Assembly: GCF_000150955.2 (NCBI RefSeq) | Contig: NC_011698.1 | Coordinates: 62,001 to 126,000 of the forward strand | Length of the DNA: 64,000 nucleotides | DNA from: Phaeodactylum tricornutum CCAP 1055/1 | Taxonomy: Eukaryota; Bacillariophyta; Bacillariophyceae; Surirellales; Neidiaceae | Reading direction: 5' to 3' | Part shown: positions 42,981 through 51,864 of the stretch, one piece after another | Layout: each line of letters begins with the position of its first letter | Position numbering within the stretch: position 1 is the first letter of the stretch | Notes under the pieces: model-generated | Databases searched by the model: none | Seen by the model: the letters and a program-made list of their open reading frames with translations, nothing else | Told to the model about the DNA's origin: nothing | Program-made: the position numbers and the translations under genes

Positions 42981-43150
42981 GACGACGTTGAAAACAAGAA
43001 TTGCCCGTGGGCGTAGAAAGGTGGGGCTTGATACTTCTTGTCTTTGTCACAAAAGGGAAAGCGTGGGATGCATAAGAACTTCCAATCATAGTCGCCAAAG
43101 AGGAGGGCCTTTCTGTCTTTACGAGTCTTGAGTTTTTGCAAAAAGGTCAT
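42977..43150 (-). CDS. Out-of-frame N-terminal segment of the purine permease
   Basis: An ATG at 43150 opens 57 codons ending in TGA at 42979-42977, overlapping the ATG of the main frame. It reads MTFLQKLKTRKDRK, then LFGDYDWKFLCIPRFPF, CDKDKKYQAPPFYAHG, which looks like the cytosolic lead-in of NCS2 carriers (a charged stretch, then a P-P-F-Y motif before helix 1). It is preceded by a splice-acceptor-like CTCACAG. The two frames differ by one base, and the expected first membrane helix is not visible in any frame between them. Confidence 0.5.
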   Translation of the reverse strand: MTFLQKLKTRKDRKALLFGDYDWKFLCIPRFPFCDKDKKYQAPPFYAHGQFLFSTSS

Positions 43151-44059
43151 GTTGGTGCCGTTGCCTGTGAGTAAAAGTTGAGCAACTGATTCTGTCCCTT
43201 GCTTTGTCTGTTAGTACCTTCCGGTGATTGTACCACAAACAAGTCCGTCTCGTCAAATTTTTTGGTTCAACAAATGATACTAATTGGCAAACACTAAAAA
43301 ACTTCATATTCTTCTAGTGGCAGATCTTTGTGCATAGATAGATACGAAAACTTCCGATTCAACAAGCGGATCAAAGTTACTTCCTGCCGATGAACGCTCG
43401 GAAGATACTGCTTCAGAAGTATGGGGTGTCCATATGCGTAAGAAATCTTAATACCGCGTAACAAAGTATATAGGTATTGTTGGCGAAGTCTTTGCCGTTT
43501 CGTCCGAAGGAATCATTAGACTCGGGGTATCAGCCGTTGGAAACGGCTACATCAGAGGTGACGCCATCGATTATCTCTTCTTTGCCCTCGTAGGGGACCT
43601 GGAGGTTTTGTTGTGGACCCGGAATGGACTAAGTTCACAATCGATAGCCATGTCCGTATGCAGGTCAGACGCAGTTTGTACACAGATGTGAGTGGTCTAA
43701 CGTATGGTAACGTCATTTTTAGATGTGATAAACTGTGACCAAAACCACGATCAAACCTTCTAGGAATGAGTCACTCCCGGTCTGTCATTCACGAAGTACA
43801 CCCTGAATGCACCGCAAAACTCACTGCTATTCCACGTTCACTGTCTCAGTCAGACATCTATTGACTCTTTCGTCATCGAGGCCGAACACAATCGTCCAAT
43901 CCGACCAATCTGTTCTCCGCTGCCATTGCATCGGGAGGGTAGAAGCAACCGAGTACATTTGAAAGTTTTGGTTGTTGCTTTTTGACTGGTCCCAGTCGTG
44001 TTCTTATTAACAATAAATACCATACAGCGACAAGGCCTCGCACGAAAGTCAACGGCAAA
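43151..44059. promoter_or_regulatory. Divergent intergenic region
   Basis: This is 909 nt between the permease and the MDR gene. The permease transcript may have a 5' non-coding exon here (donor-like GGTACTAAC near 43215). No other gene seen. Confidence 0.4.
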
Positions 44060-45193
44060 ATGAACGCCAATCAAATAGCCGTCCAGAAATGGACCTTGGT
44101 AAATTACCCCGAAGACCATTTCGTAGCGTCCCGGGACGCGAAATACGTGTCGGACGAAACGATCGAATTGGACAACCTCCAGTTTGACGGTACCAAGGAA
44201 AGCACTTCCTCCACGACCTTCCCACCCGACCACGTCGTCGTTCAAGTCGAAGCCTTATCGGTGGACGCCTTTATCCGCACTATGTTGGATCGTGAAGCCT
44301 ACCATGGCAGTGTCAAGCCGGGTGCCATCTTACCAGCTATGGGATACGGTGTAGTCCGTGCCGCAGGCCCGGACGCCAAGTACAAGCCCGGTAGTCGTGT
44401 CACGGGAATACTCGGGGCCACCACGGTCGCCATTCTCCCCAACGATCAACTCAACCCCGTCCTCATCTTCCCCCGCATTCCGTCGTCACTCAGTCTGGGA
44501 TATCTGGGACTCTCCGGTCTAACGGCGTACGTGGGTCTCTTCGGAGCGCCGCCCAAGGCCCCAGGCCGTGGCGACACAGTCGTCGTGAGCGCGGCGGCCG
44601 GGGCGGTCGGACATATTGCGGCGCAAATGGCGCGATTGGCTGGAGCAACCCGGGTCGTTGGTATTGCCGGTGGTCCCGACAAAAAAGCCTTTCTGTTGGA
44701 AACGCTGGGACTTGATGGCGCGATTGACTACAAGGACGAAACGCAGAGTCTGGAAGCGCAGCTGGACACGCAGTGCCCGGACGGTGTAGATTTCTTCTTC
44801 GACAGCGTCGGTGGGGATACGCTGGAGACTGTGTTATCACGCATCAATCAGAGCGCGCGGGTGGTCATTTGTGGTGCCATTTCGCAGTACTCCAGTGGCA
44901 ACATCAACAAGAAGAATCAAGTGCAGGGCCCGTCTACGTACATAAAGTTGGCGGAAAAGTCGGCTTCTATGACCGGGTTCAACGTGATGCACCATCCCTG
45001 GGCCATGGCTAAGGCTATTCCGTATCTGGTATGGCACTACTATCGGGGTAACATTCACGTTCCCGAACACGTTGAAGGCGATTTGAAAGCCTTTCCTTCG
45101 GCGCTGGAAAGTATGTTTGAAGGTGGCACCCATTGCGGTCGACTGTTGATTGACGTCGACGGTAGTCTCGGCAAGGCCCGTGACCGATCGTAG
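44060..45193 (+). CDS. MDR-type NAD(P)H-dependent alkenal/one reductase-like protein
   Basis: 377 residues from the ATG of MNANQIAVQKW. This is a zinc-less medium-chain dehydrogenase/reductase of the leukotriene-B4 dehydrogenase / CurA group. It has an N-terminal GroES-like domain (VVQVEALSVDAFIRTML, GYGVVRAAGPDAKYKPG) and a Rossmann domain with AAAGAVGHIAAQMARLAG, VVGIAGGPDKK and DGAIDYKDE. VDFFFDSVGGDTLE and ARVVICGAISQY complete the family pattern. The alcohol-dehydrogenase zinc cysteines are absent. Family members reduce the double bond of alpha,beta-unsaturated carbonyls using NADPH, often in lipid-peroxide detoxification. No targeting peptide is evident, so the cytosol is likely. Confidence 0.88.
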   Translation: MNANQIAVQKWTLVNYPEDHFVASRDAKYVSDETIELDNLQFDGTKESTSSTTFPPDHVVVQVEALSVDAFIRTMLDREAYHGSVKPGAILPAMGYGVVRAAGPDAKYKPGSRVTGILGATTVAILPNDQLNPVLIFPRIPSSLSLGYLGLSGLTAYVGLFGAPPKAPGRGDTVVVSAAAGAVGHIAAQMARLAGATRVVGIAGGPDKKAFLLETLGLDGAIDYKDETQSLEAQLDTQCPDGVDFFFDSVGGDTLETVLSRINQSARVVICGAISQYSSGNINKKNQVQGPSTYIKLAEKSASMTGFNVMHHPWAMAKAIPYLVWHYYRGNIHVPEHVEGDLKAFPSALESMFEGGTHCGRLLIDVDGSLGKARDRS

Positions 45194-45721
45194 ACAAACG
45201 CATACACACACGTGCCGCCCGGGTGCCGCCAGGCATACTGATTACGTCAATAGTAGCCCATTTCTGTAATAGCTGTAGATCTTGCAAAACTTCCTTGCTT
45301 TTGCTGCTATTAGGTTCGCAGGACCATCCATCCATTGCGTACTGATTCTTCAGCAATTTTGCACGTTTCCAGTGAGGACGTAGTCCATGAGATAGCTGTC
45401 AATAGCTATGCTCGGTTGGTCCTTCTATATAACTACTTTTGGCATAACGGCTCTAGGTGTTAACGCGGGACTCGACCTAGTTGATTACGCACTCCACGTG
45501 AAACTCCCGTGCCCATCCCAATCCCTACTTTGGGGAACGCATCGTGACGAAGACCAATCGAGAAAGGAAGCCATCATACCGTCGACTTTACTGTTAATAC
45601 CCGTTCCATCATCGCAGTCAAAACGTAGCAGAACACGAGAGAGTTGATCCTACCGGAAAGTATCTTTAGCCAGTCAGTCAGTGAGTGAGTAACGTCTACC
45701 GGAGGTGTTTTTGTCAGACAG
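45194..45721. other. Intergenic, no gene seen
   Basis: This is 528 nt. A 79-codon frame at 45408-45647 has one hydrophobic stretch but no family feature. The sequence before 45722 probably contains the dioxygenase promoter. Confidence 0.4.
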
Positions 45722-47908
45722 ATGAAACGAATGGTTCACAGAATGAGGCGAATGCCCGTTGCGGATTCAAGCCGTCGGCTTGGTCGGGTGGGGTACTTAT
45801 TGTTGCTTTTGTGCTGGGCATGCCCGTCGCAACTCGGACAATCATTCGTGCTGGAGCCCAGGAAGTCGAAGCGACGCGTTTCGATTCTTTCGAGTCCACT
45901 ATCCCAAACATTCGTGTCGACAACATCAGCAAGTCGAACGTCGCGGTCGCGCAGTCTTGATGTTCTGACGACGGAAGCTCCACCGACATCCTGTACTCGC
46001 CTCGCTAATGCTGCGGATGACTCCGACACTCGCCCCGGTGACGAAGGTTCGTCATTGGCTGGCCAAGTTGGCAGTGGTCCCAACTGGATCGAGCGTTCCT
46101 TTCCGGTGGACGTCTTGGGTACGTCCAACGTCGATCCCAAGAAGGTGGACGACTACAATCTGGGAATTTGTGGACAATCCTACCAAGTTGGACCACTCGG
46201 GGCACGCATGTACGAGGCCATCACTCGCAACGTCAATAGCTCCGTCCAACTGGCCACACCCGAAATCACCAAGGCGTATAAAGTCTACGCCATGGACTTT
46301 ACAGCGAAGGAAGCCGTCCGGGCGGCGTTGAAACAGAACGGTCTCGAAATGGTCCTCACCGAAGAAGAAGAGGATGAAGGCATGTGGGCTGATATTGATT
46401 CCATTCGCTTGCTTACCACCAATGAGGACGGTAGTGTGACAGTGACTGGTCCGCTCTACGATTCTTGGCAAGATGCGGTGGACGTCTGGAAGCCGGGACA
46501 GGCTTTCCACTTTGTCGCCCGCCAAGTCCCGGCCAAGATGCGGGAATTGGAATTGGACGAGCTTTTGCAAGCATTGGATCCGAAAGGAGAACTACGCGCC
46601 CAAGCTAAAGAAGCCGGTATGGCCTTGCCGGGTGAAGACATTGATAGTCTAGCCGTCTTGGCCAGTGACAATGTCCGACGAGTCGAAACGGCGCCTCGGG
46701 ACGCCGTACCGGTAGCGGACGCCTACGCCGGCACGGACGAAAAACGCGGTTACCGGGTTGTGTACGCCAGTGATCTATTACAGGATTCCATGAACGCCGA
46801 TGGCACGGAACAGCGGAAAACTCTCATGCACGTGATGGAAGCCTTGGTCGCGCATGGTTGTGTAATCGTGGATTTGACGGACGGTGGACTGGCTCTGCAA
46901 AAAGCCTTTGAGATGGCCCAAATGTGGGATACGGCACAAACTTTCTTCGGACAGCCCGATAAAACATCTTTACCGGGTATGGAAACGGTCCAAGAAACGG
47001 GCTCAACGCACGCCAAGGCGGGTTACGCTTCGTACGATGACGGCAATTTGCAGTTTCTCGAAACGCGGTACGACCGGGAAGGAAATCTACTTCCGGAAGG
47101 GGCGCGAGCACTACTGGGACCCCAGGGCTGCGCGGCTTTGCGAAAGGCTTTTCACATTGTCACGAATGTAGCCAAGGACGTAACTCGTATTGCGGTCTCG
47201 GCGTCGTCTGTCGAATACCAAGCATTGGATGGCGTCGCGGCGTCCGCAGCCGCTATCCAGCTTACCGACGAACTGTTGGACGACGGTGAACCATTGACGG
47301 CGAATATTCCGCACTCTGAAGGATCCGTCAGTATGAGTCCACATCGATTGTGCCGCTATTCCAACAATGGCAGCAATAGCAAGGAAAAATCGGACGACCA
47401 ATCGGATACGGTCGATGCGAAAACGAAAGAAGTGTTCGGTGCACACACCGATTCCACCTTTGTTACGGCCGTGCCGGTCGCCGCCGTCGCCGGCTTGGAA
47501 GTGTACGATGAAGACGCCGAGCAATGGTACCGCCCCGAATTAGCCGCACTCCGGCACTGGCAAGGCTTGCAAAAGGGCTTGGGTTTGGACGTGAACGAGC
47601 TCGTGGAAACGATTGATGGCCAACAGTTACCTTGGTTCGCCCGCTACGTAGTCCTAATGCCAGGCGAACTGCTACAGATCGCCACTCGCAACGAAATTTT
47701 GGCAGCCGTGCATCGCGTGGTGGCGACCGAGGAGACCTCCAGTCGGTTGAGCGCTCCTATCTTGTTGCGGGGACGACCGGGCACCACCTGGGACGTATCG
47801 CGGTATCTCGGCGGTGCTTTAGATAATCCGCTGCTAGAGGAGATTGACGGCATGACGATAGAACAAATACACGACGCGATGCAACCGAAATCATCGTCGT
47901 TCGAATAA
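45722..47908 (+). CDS. Isopenicillin-N-synthase-like 2OG-Fe(II) dioxygenase with secretory leader
   Basis: 728 residues, single exon, ATG at 45722. A hydrophobic segment (GYLLLLLCWACPSQLG, about residues 28-43) followed by QSFVLEP looks like a signal peptide with an S-F junction, so targeting to the secretory path or plastid is possible. Residues 100-300 have no known domain. The C-terminal half carries the double-stranded beta-helix: an iron-binding VFGAHTDSTFV (His-x-Asp), a glycine-leucine GLEVYDED segment, and a distal VHRVVATEETSSRLSAP with His and the Arg that binds 2-oxoglutarate. This matches the isopenicillin-N-synthase/gibberellin-oxidase superfamily. The protein is about twice the usual 300-350 residues because of its N-terminal region. 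The substrate is unknown. Confidence 0.75.
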   Translation: MKRMVHRMRRMPVADSSRRLGRVGYLLLLLCWACPSQLGQSFVLEPRKSKRRVSILSSPLSQTFVSTTSASRTSRSRSLDVLTTEAPPTSCTRLANAADDSDTRPGDEGSSLAGQVGSGPNWIERSFPVDVLGTSNVDPKKVDDYNLGICGQSYQVGPLGARMYEAITRNVNSSVQLATPEITKAYKVYAMDFTAKEAVRAALKQNGLEMVLTEEEEDEGMWADIDSIRLLTTNEDGSVTVTGPLYDSWQDAVDVWKPGQAFHFVARQVPAKMRELELDELLQALDPKGELRAQAKEAGMALPGEDIDSLAVLASDNVRRVETAPRDAVPVADAYAGTDEKRGYRVVYASDLLQDSMNADGTEQRKTLMHVMEALVAHGCVIVDLTDGGLALQKAFEMAQMWDTAQTFFGQPDKTSLPGMETVQETGSTHAKAGYASYDDGNLQFLETRYDREGNLLPEGARALLGPQGCAALRKAFHIVTNVAKDVTRIAVSASSVEYQALDGVAASAAAIQLTDELLDDGEPLTANIPHSEGSVSMSPHRLCRYSNNGSNSKEKSDDQSDTVDAKTKEVFGAHTDSTFVTAVPVAAVAGLEVYDEDAEQWYRPELAALRHWQGLQKGLGLDVNELVETIDGQQLPWFARYVVLMPGELLQIATRNEILAAVHRVVATEETSSRLSAPILLRGRPGTTWDVSRYLGGALDNPLLEEIDGMTIEQIHDAMQPKSSSFE

Positions 47909-48186
47909 AATATCAAAGCTACGAAAGGAATTTTTAAGTTTTGAGCTTTTTGAAGTATCGTACTTGCCATCGTACGCTGTTTGCGCGTCCATCTAGCATT
48001 CTACTACACGTATCGATTCCCGCGCTGCAATAAAGTCTCCAAACTTGTAAATTAGGCCTTCCATAGGCGCTTGCACCAACCTTTACGCTCGCCAGTCGGT
48101 ATGACTACCACTCGACTTTGGTGTGCAAACACAAGGTCGAGCGCCTCCATAAGCGTTTCAGCAAAGAGCCGAGACGACGGGAGCTC

Positions 48187-50329
48187 TTACCTGCGTTTGC
48201 GCTTCCGCGATGACTGCGCGCGCAAGTGCGCTGTGTTCCCGTGTTGTGGGATGGGAATGCCACTGTCCCCGAAACTGTGCGCGCGAAAGGCTGCCATTGC
48301 GACCTCCTCCGTAATACCGCTCCGTTCCAGTCGTCGTTTGCGGCGTTCACGATCGCGGATATACCGATCCTCCCGATCCAACAAGGAGAACGTTTCCAAG
48401 GACGCCCAGTGCCAGTCACGGGACGTACCATCCGGCTCGAACTCTGACTGAAACTTGTGTGATTTCAAAACATCCGCTTCCTCTATGGCGCGCAGCGTAC
48501 CAGCAAGCAAGGTGGGAACCAGCGCAACTTGCTTTTTCCGCAAGGCCTCTTCCAGTGCGGGCTGGATGTAGTTGATGTGTCGGTAACTCGTCCAAATAAT
48601 CTGCATGGCCGCTTGCCGGAGTTTCACACACTCGAGACCAATTTCATGCAGCGATTGACATAGTTCCAATACCGGTGGAACGGAATTCTCCGATACCAGC
48701 AGCGACGCAGCAACTTCGCACATCCACGCCAGTCGGGGCAAGCGTGCCTGGTTTGCGAGCACCAAGGTTGCCAACGTGACTTGTAGGGAGACGGTGGGGG
48801 CGCCCTGATTGGGCCACTGCCGTTTGGTTTGACTGCCCAACGGGTAGGGCGGTACCGGACCTTGTAATGTCTTGGCTACCGGCTTGGTCCGACAACTTTC
48901 CACAAAGGCTTGTGCTCCGAGTGCTACTACGCGGTTGGTGTACACATATTCCAACAAGAGTTTGACGGCATCCGGAGGGTATTCCTCCAATACGATCCAA
49001 GTGAGCTTATCCTCGTTGGTTGTGACCGCAACGTGGAGCATCATTTCGTCGTCGTCGTTCTCGATGGCGTTGGCTGGTAGTTGTACTTCAGCTTGTCCTC
49101 CGGGCATTGATCGTGACTCTGGTTGCTGTACCGGAGCTTCTGCTGCCTGCTGTAGTGGTCCGGATGCGAGCGCTACTTTATCTTCGTTCGATACTACCGT
49201 ACGATCGTTCGCGTCGTTGTCAGTGTCGTTGGTGTCGTCACTGATGCGGAGTTGGTGTTCAGCAGGCGAGACACATGGATGCGGGGGCATGGACGATGCG
49301 GCGGCTACGGGCGACGCCTTGCGGTTCGCTCGGGCCTGCCGTACTTGATCTCCCAACCAGGGACAGCGTTGGAACAGTAGGTAATCGTGACAGTACAACA
49401 GGATGGGTGTAGTGAGGACCTTCTGGATGCGTCCGTCTTCATCCTTGACTTTCCCGCGACAGTCCAAGACGACGTTGGCGTCGCGGACTTGCATAGTGCC
49501 GGCGGATCCGGAGAGCATGGAGTGTAGCTGGTGGTAGTAGTTCTTGTCCGATTCTCGTTCGAGGCGAATGCGTTCCTGTTCCACCGCTTTTCGGTTACTC
49601 CGGTTGGGCCGAACCTGCACCCGATCGCTCTTCATGAGGGCGGCCGATTCGGCCGTATCTTTGCCGTCAAGTTTTTGCACGTGGACGAATTCCAAATCGT
49701 GTACGGCGACGGACCCTTCCGGGAATCTTTCCCGACACACCTGTACGTACCGGTTCATGACGGCTTCCAAACGCACGTTCTTGTCGAGTCCAATCTGGAC
49801 CGTCGTGTTGAGTTGCAGAACCGGGTGATTGGGATAAGACGGGTGCACTTCGGTGCAGGTGAAAAAGAGCGTCTGTGGCGGTGCGACAATACCACAAAAA
49901 AAAAACAGAACAACGTGAGGCAAAGTGTAACAACCAAACACACAAGGGTTCGCAGCGGGGAGAGGAGTTTCTAGAATTGTATTGTTTGTCGTCCGGGTGC
50001 GTGGTGTACGATCAATGGTGTGTTCCGGTACGTTTCTCTTCCGGCAAAGGACTTACAATGTCGGCTTCCTGTGCCGTGCGCGTGGCTTCGGTTTCTTCCG
50101 ATGCTTCGGCCACGCCCCCTTCGATAATGTCAGCGTGTCCCGCTCCTTCTTCCTCGTTGTCGTCGTTGTCCCCCTCTTCTTCTTCCATTGGATCTTCTTC
50201 TTCATCGTCATCATCGTCATCACCGTCCTCTTCTTCTTCGTCGTCGTCGTCGTCTTCTTCCGGTTCACCCAAGACTACCGGAGCATCCGGAAGAATGCCT
50301 TCGGGTGCTTCGTCCTGACGATCGTTCAT
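48187..50329 (-). CDS. Ubiquitin-like plus BTB-like domain protein
   Basis: Exons are 50329-50057 and 49872-48187 on the minus strand, with a 184-nt intron (GTAAGT...CACAG, phase 0), giving 652 residues. Exon 1 encodes a strongly acidic stretch of Asp/Glu. Exon 2 begins TLFFTCTEVHPSYPNHPVLQ. Next comes LNTTVQIGLDKNVRLEAVMN, with EFVHVQKLDGKDTAES and MKSDRVQV, a layout like a SUMO/ubiquitin-like fold. A BTB-like region follows: DANVVLDCRGK, then TPILLYCHDYLLFQRC, an acidic insert, then EYPPDAVKLLLEYVYTNRVV, the usual BTB end. The chain ends in a basic SSRKRKRR, a probable nuclear signal. BTB proteins often present substrates to Cullin-3 ligases; that role here is only inference. Confidence 0.75.
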
Positions 50330-50823
50330 CGATGGCGTAGGTTATATGTAATTGGGAAACGAAAGGTCGTGGTAACTTATCCCCAGCGACCGTACAAGAT
50401 TGATTGAAAACGTATCGGTCGATGCAGTGCGTTCAATCGTCGATTTTACTAGGGGACATTCGCCCGACTGCGTGGAATGGAAAAGAATAGTGAGTGTGGT
50501 CGTGTGCGCCATGGTCCGCTGGGGTGCCACGAGCAATCGGGATGCCGTTCCCGAGTTCGTACGGTACGTACGGCATATGCCTTCCCCACCCTCGGAGCGG
50601 TATCTACTGTCTACTTGTAAATGTCGTTTACGACTGACTTGTACCGTCGTCTGGACTCGTCGGAGAGCCAGCAACCTACCCAACACGAATCTAACTAGAC
50701 GGCCACAAACGGCCATGGGAACTACGGATCTCACACCCGTATCGATTCGACAGACGACTAGTTGATCACCGTGCCAGTATTCTGGTGTGACACAGACGCG
50801 TGTGTTGTTGTCCAAAAAAGGCC
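50330..50823. promoter_or_regulatory. Divergent promoter region, UBL/BTB gene and HISN3
   Basis: This is 494 nt between head-to-head starts. Frames that span it on the minus strand run antisense into HISN3 and look like shadows. No clear promoter word. Confidence 0.4.
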
Positions 50824-51663
50824 ATGAAGTTTCGTCCATGCATTGACTTGCACCACGGCCAAGTCAAACAAATCGTCGGGTCGACACTCCGGTTCACGAG
50901 CCCCACGACCGACCACGATGACGACACCGTGACGGCTTCCTCGGTTCCGGAATTGGCCACGAACTTTGCGACGGAGCGTCCGGCACGGGAATTTGCCGAA
51001 CGCTACGCCCGGGATGGTCTCACTGGTGGACACGTCATTCTCCTGGGTCCGGGCAACGCGGACGCGGCCCGTGCCGCGCTCCGCGCCGCTCCCGGAACCT
51101 TGCAGGTCGGGGGAGGTGTCCACGACGCCAACGCACGGGAATGGCTCGATGCCGGAGCCTCGCACGTTATTGTCACCAGTCACGTCTTTAGTAACGGACA
51201 AATCGCCATGGATCGTTTGGAACGGCTGGTACAACTCATTGGCAAGGAACGTCTCGTGCTCGATTTGTCCTGTCGGAAACGTCCCGATGACCACAACAAC
51301 GGACCGTACTACGTCGTCACCAATCAGTGGCAAGTCTTTACCGAGTATGCCGTCACGACGGAAAGTCTCCGGACGTTGGCGGCCTACTGTGACGAATTCC
51401 TCGTCCACGGCGTGGATGTCGAGGGACTCCAGTGTGGAATACTGGACGATCTCGTGACGCTCTTGGCCACGTCCCCCGTACCCGTCACCTACGCCGGTGG
51501 CGTCCGATCGATCGACGATCTCAATCGCGTCGAACAACTTGGACAAGGCAAGGTTGATTGTACCGTCGGCAGCGCACTGGATATCTTTGGCGGCAGCTTG
51601 CCCTACGCAGACGTTGTGGCCTGGCATCACCAACGCAACGGTGGGGCCGTGGCGCCGGCGTGA
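50824..51663 (+). CDS. HIS6: ProFAR isomerase, histidine biosynthesis
   Basis: 279 residues from the ATG of MKFRPCIDL. It is the eukaryotic HisA/His6 form of the (beta-alpha)8-barrel: start FRPCIDLHHGQVKQIVG with the catalytic aspartate, then GHVILLG, TLQVGGGV, ASHVIVTSHVF and LVLDLSCRK. Later come EFLVHGVDVEGLQCG (second catalytic aspartate region), TYAGGVRS and TVGSALDIFGG (phosphate-binding loops). It converts N'-[(5'-phosphoribosyl)formimino]-5-aminoimidazole-4-carboxamide ribonucleotide to its ribulosyl form, the fourth histidine step. Length matches yeast His6 (261) and plant HISN3 without a transit peptide. It therefore may be cytosolic unless an unseen 5' exon adds a leader. Confidence 0.93.
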   Translation: MKFRPCIDLHHGQVKQIVGSTLRFTSPTTDHDDDTVTASSVPELATNFATERPAREFAERYARDGLTGGHVILLGPGNADAARAALRAAPGTLQVGGGVHDANAREWLDAGASHVIVTSHVFSNGQIAMDRLERLVQLIGKERLVLDLSCRKRPDDHNNGPYYVVTNQWQVFTEYAVTTESLRTLAAYCDEFLVHGVDVEGLQCGILDDLVTLLATSPVPVTYAGGVRSIDDLNRVEQLGQGKVDCTVGSALDIFGGSLPYADVVAWHHQRNGGAVAPA

Positions 51664-51864
51664 ACACGATTGACGTTGCGCAAACCGACAAAACACACTA
51701 GCATTGCACCTGATACTAGTCCGCTACCTAGATATTTCTCTATAATTAAAACCTAATCGGACCACACCACTCCTTATGCGCATGCCTCCGTGTCGCTCCA
51801 CAACCATTGCACGGGGCCACTATTCTCCCTTTCCACCACAATCCCTTGGTTCGTAGTCCATCCT

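Noticed and set aside
45408-45647. 79-codon frame with one hydrophobic stretch
   Set aside because: Too short and featureless; more likely part of a UTR.
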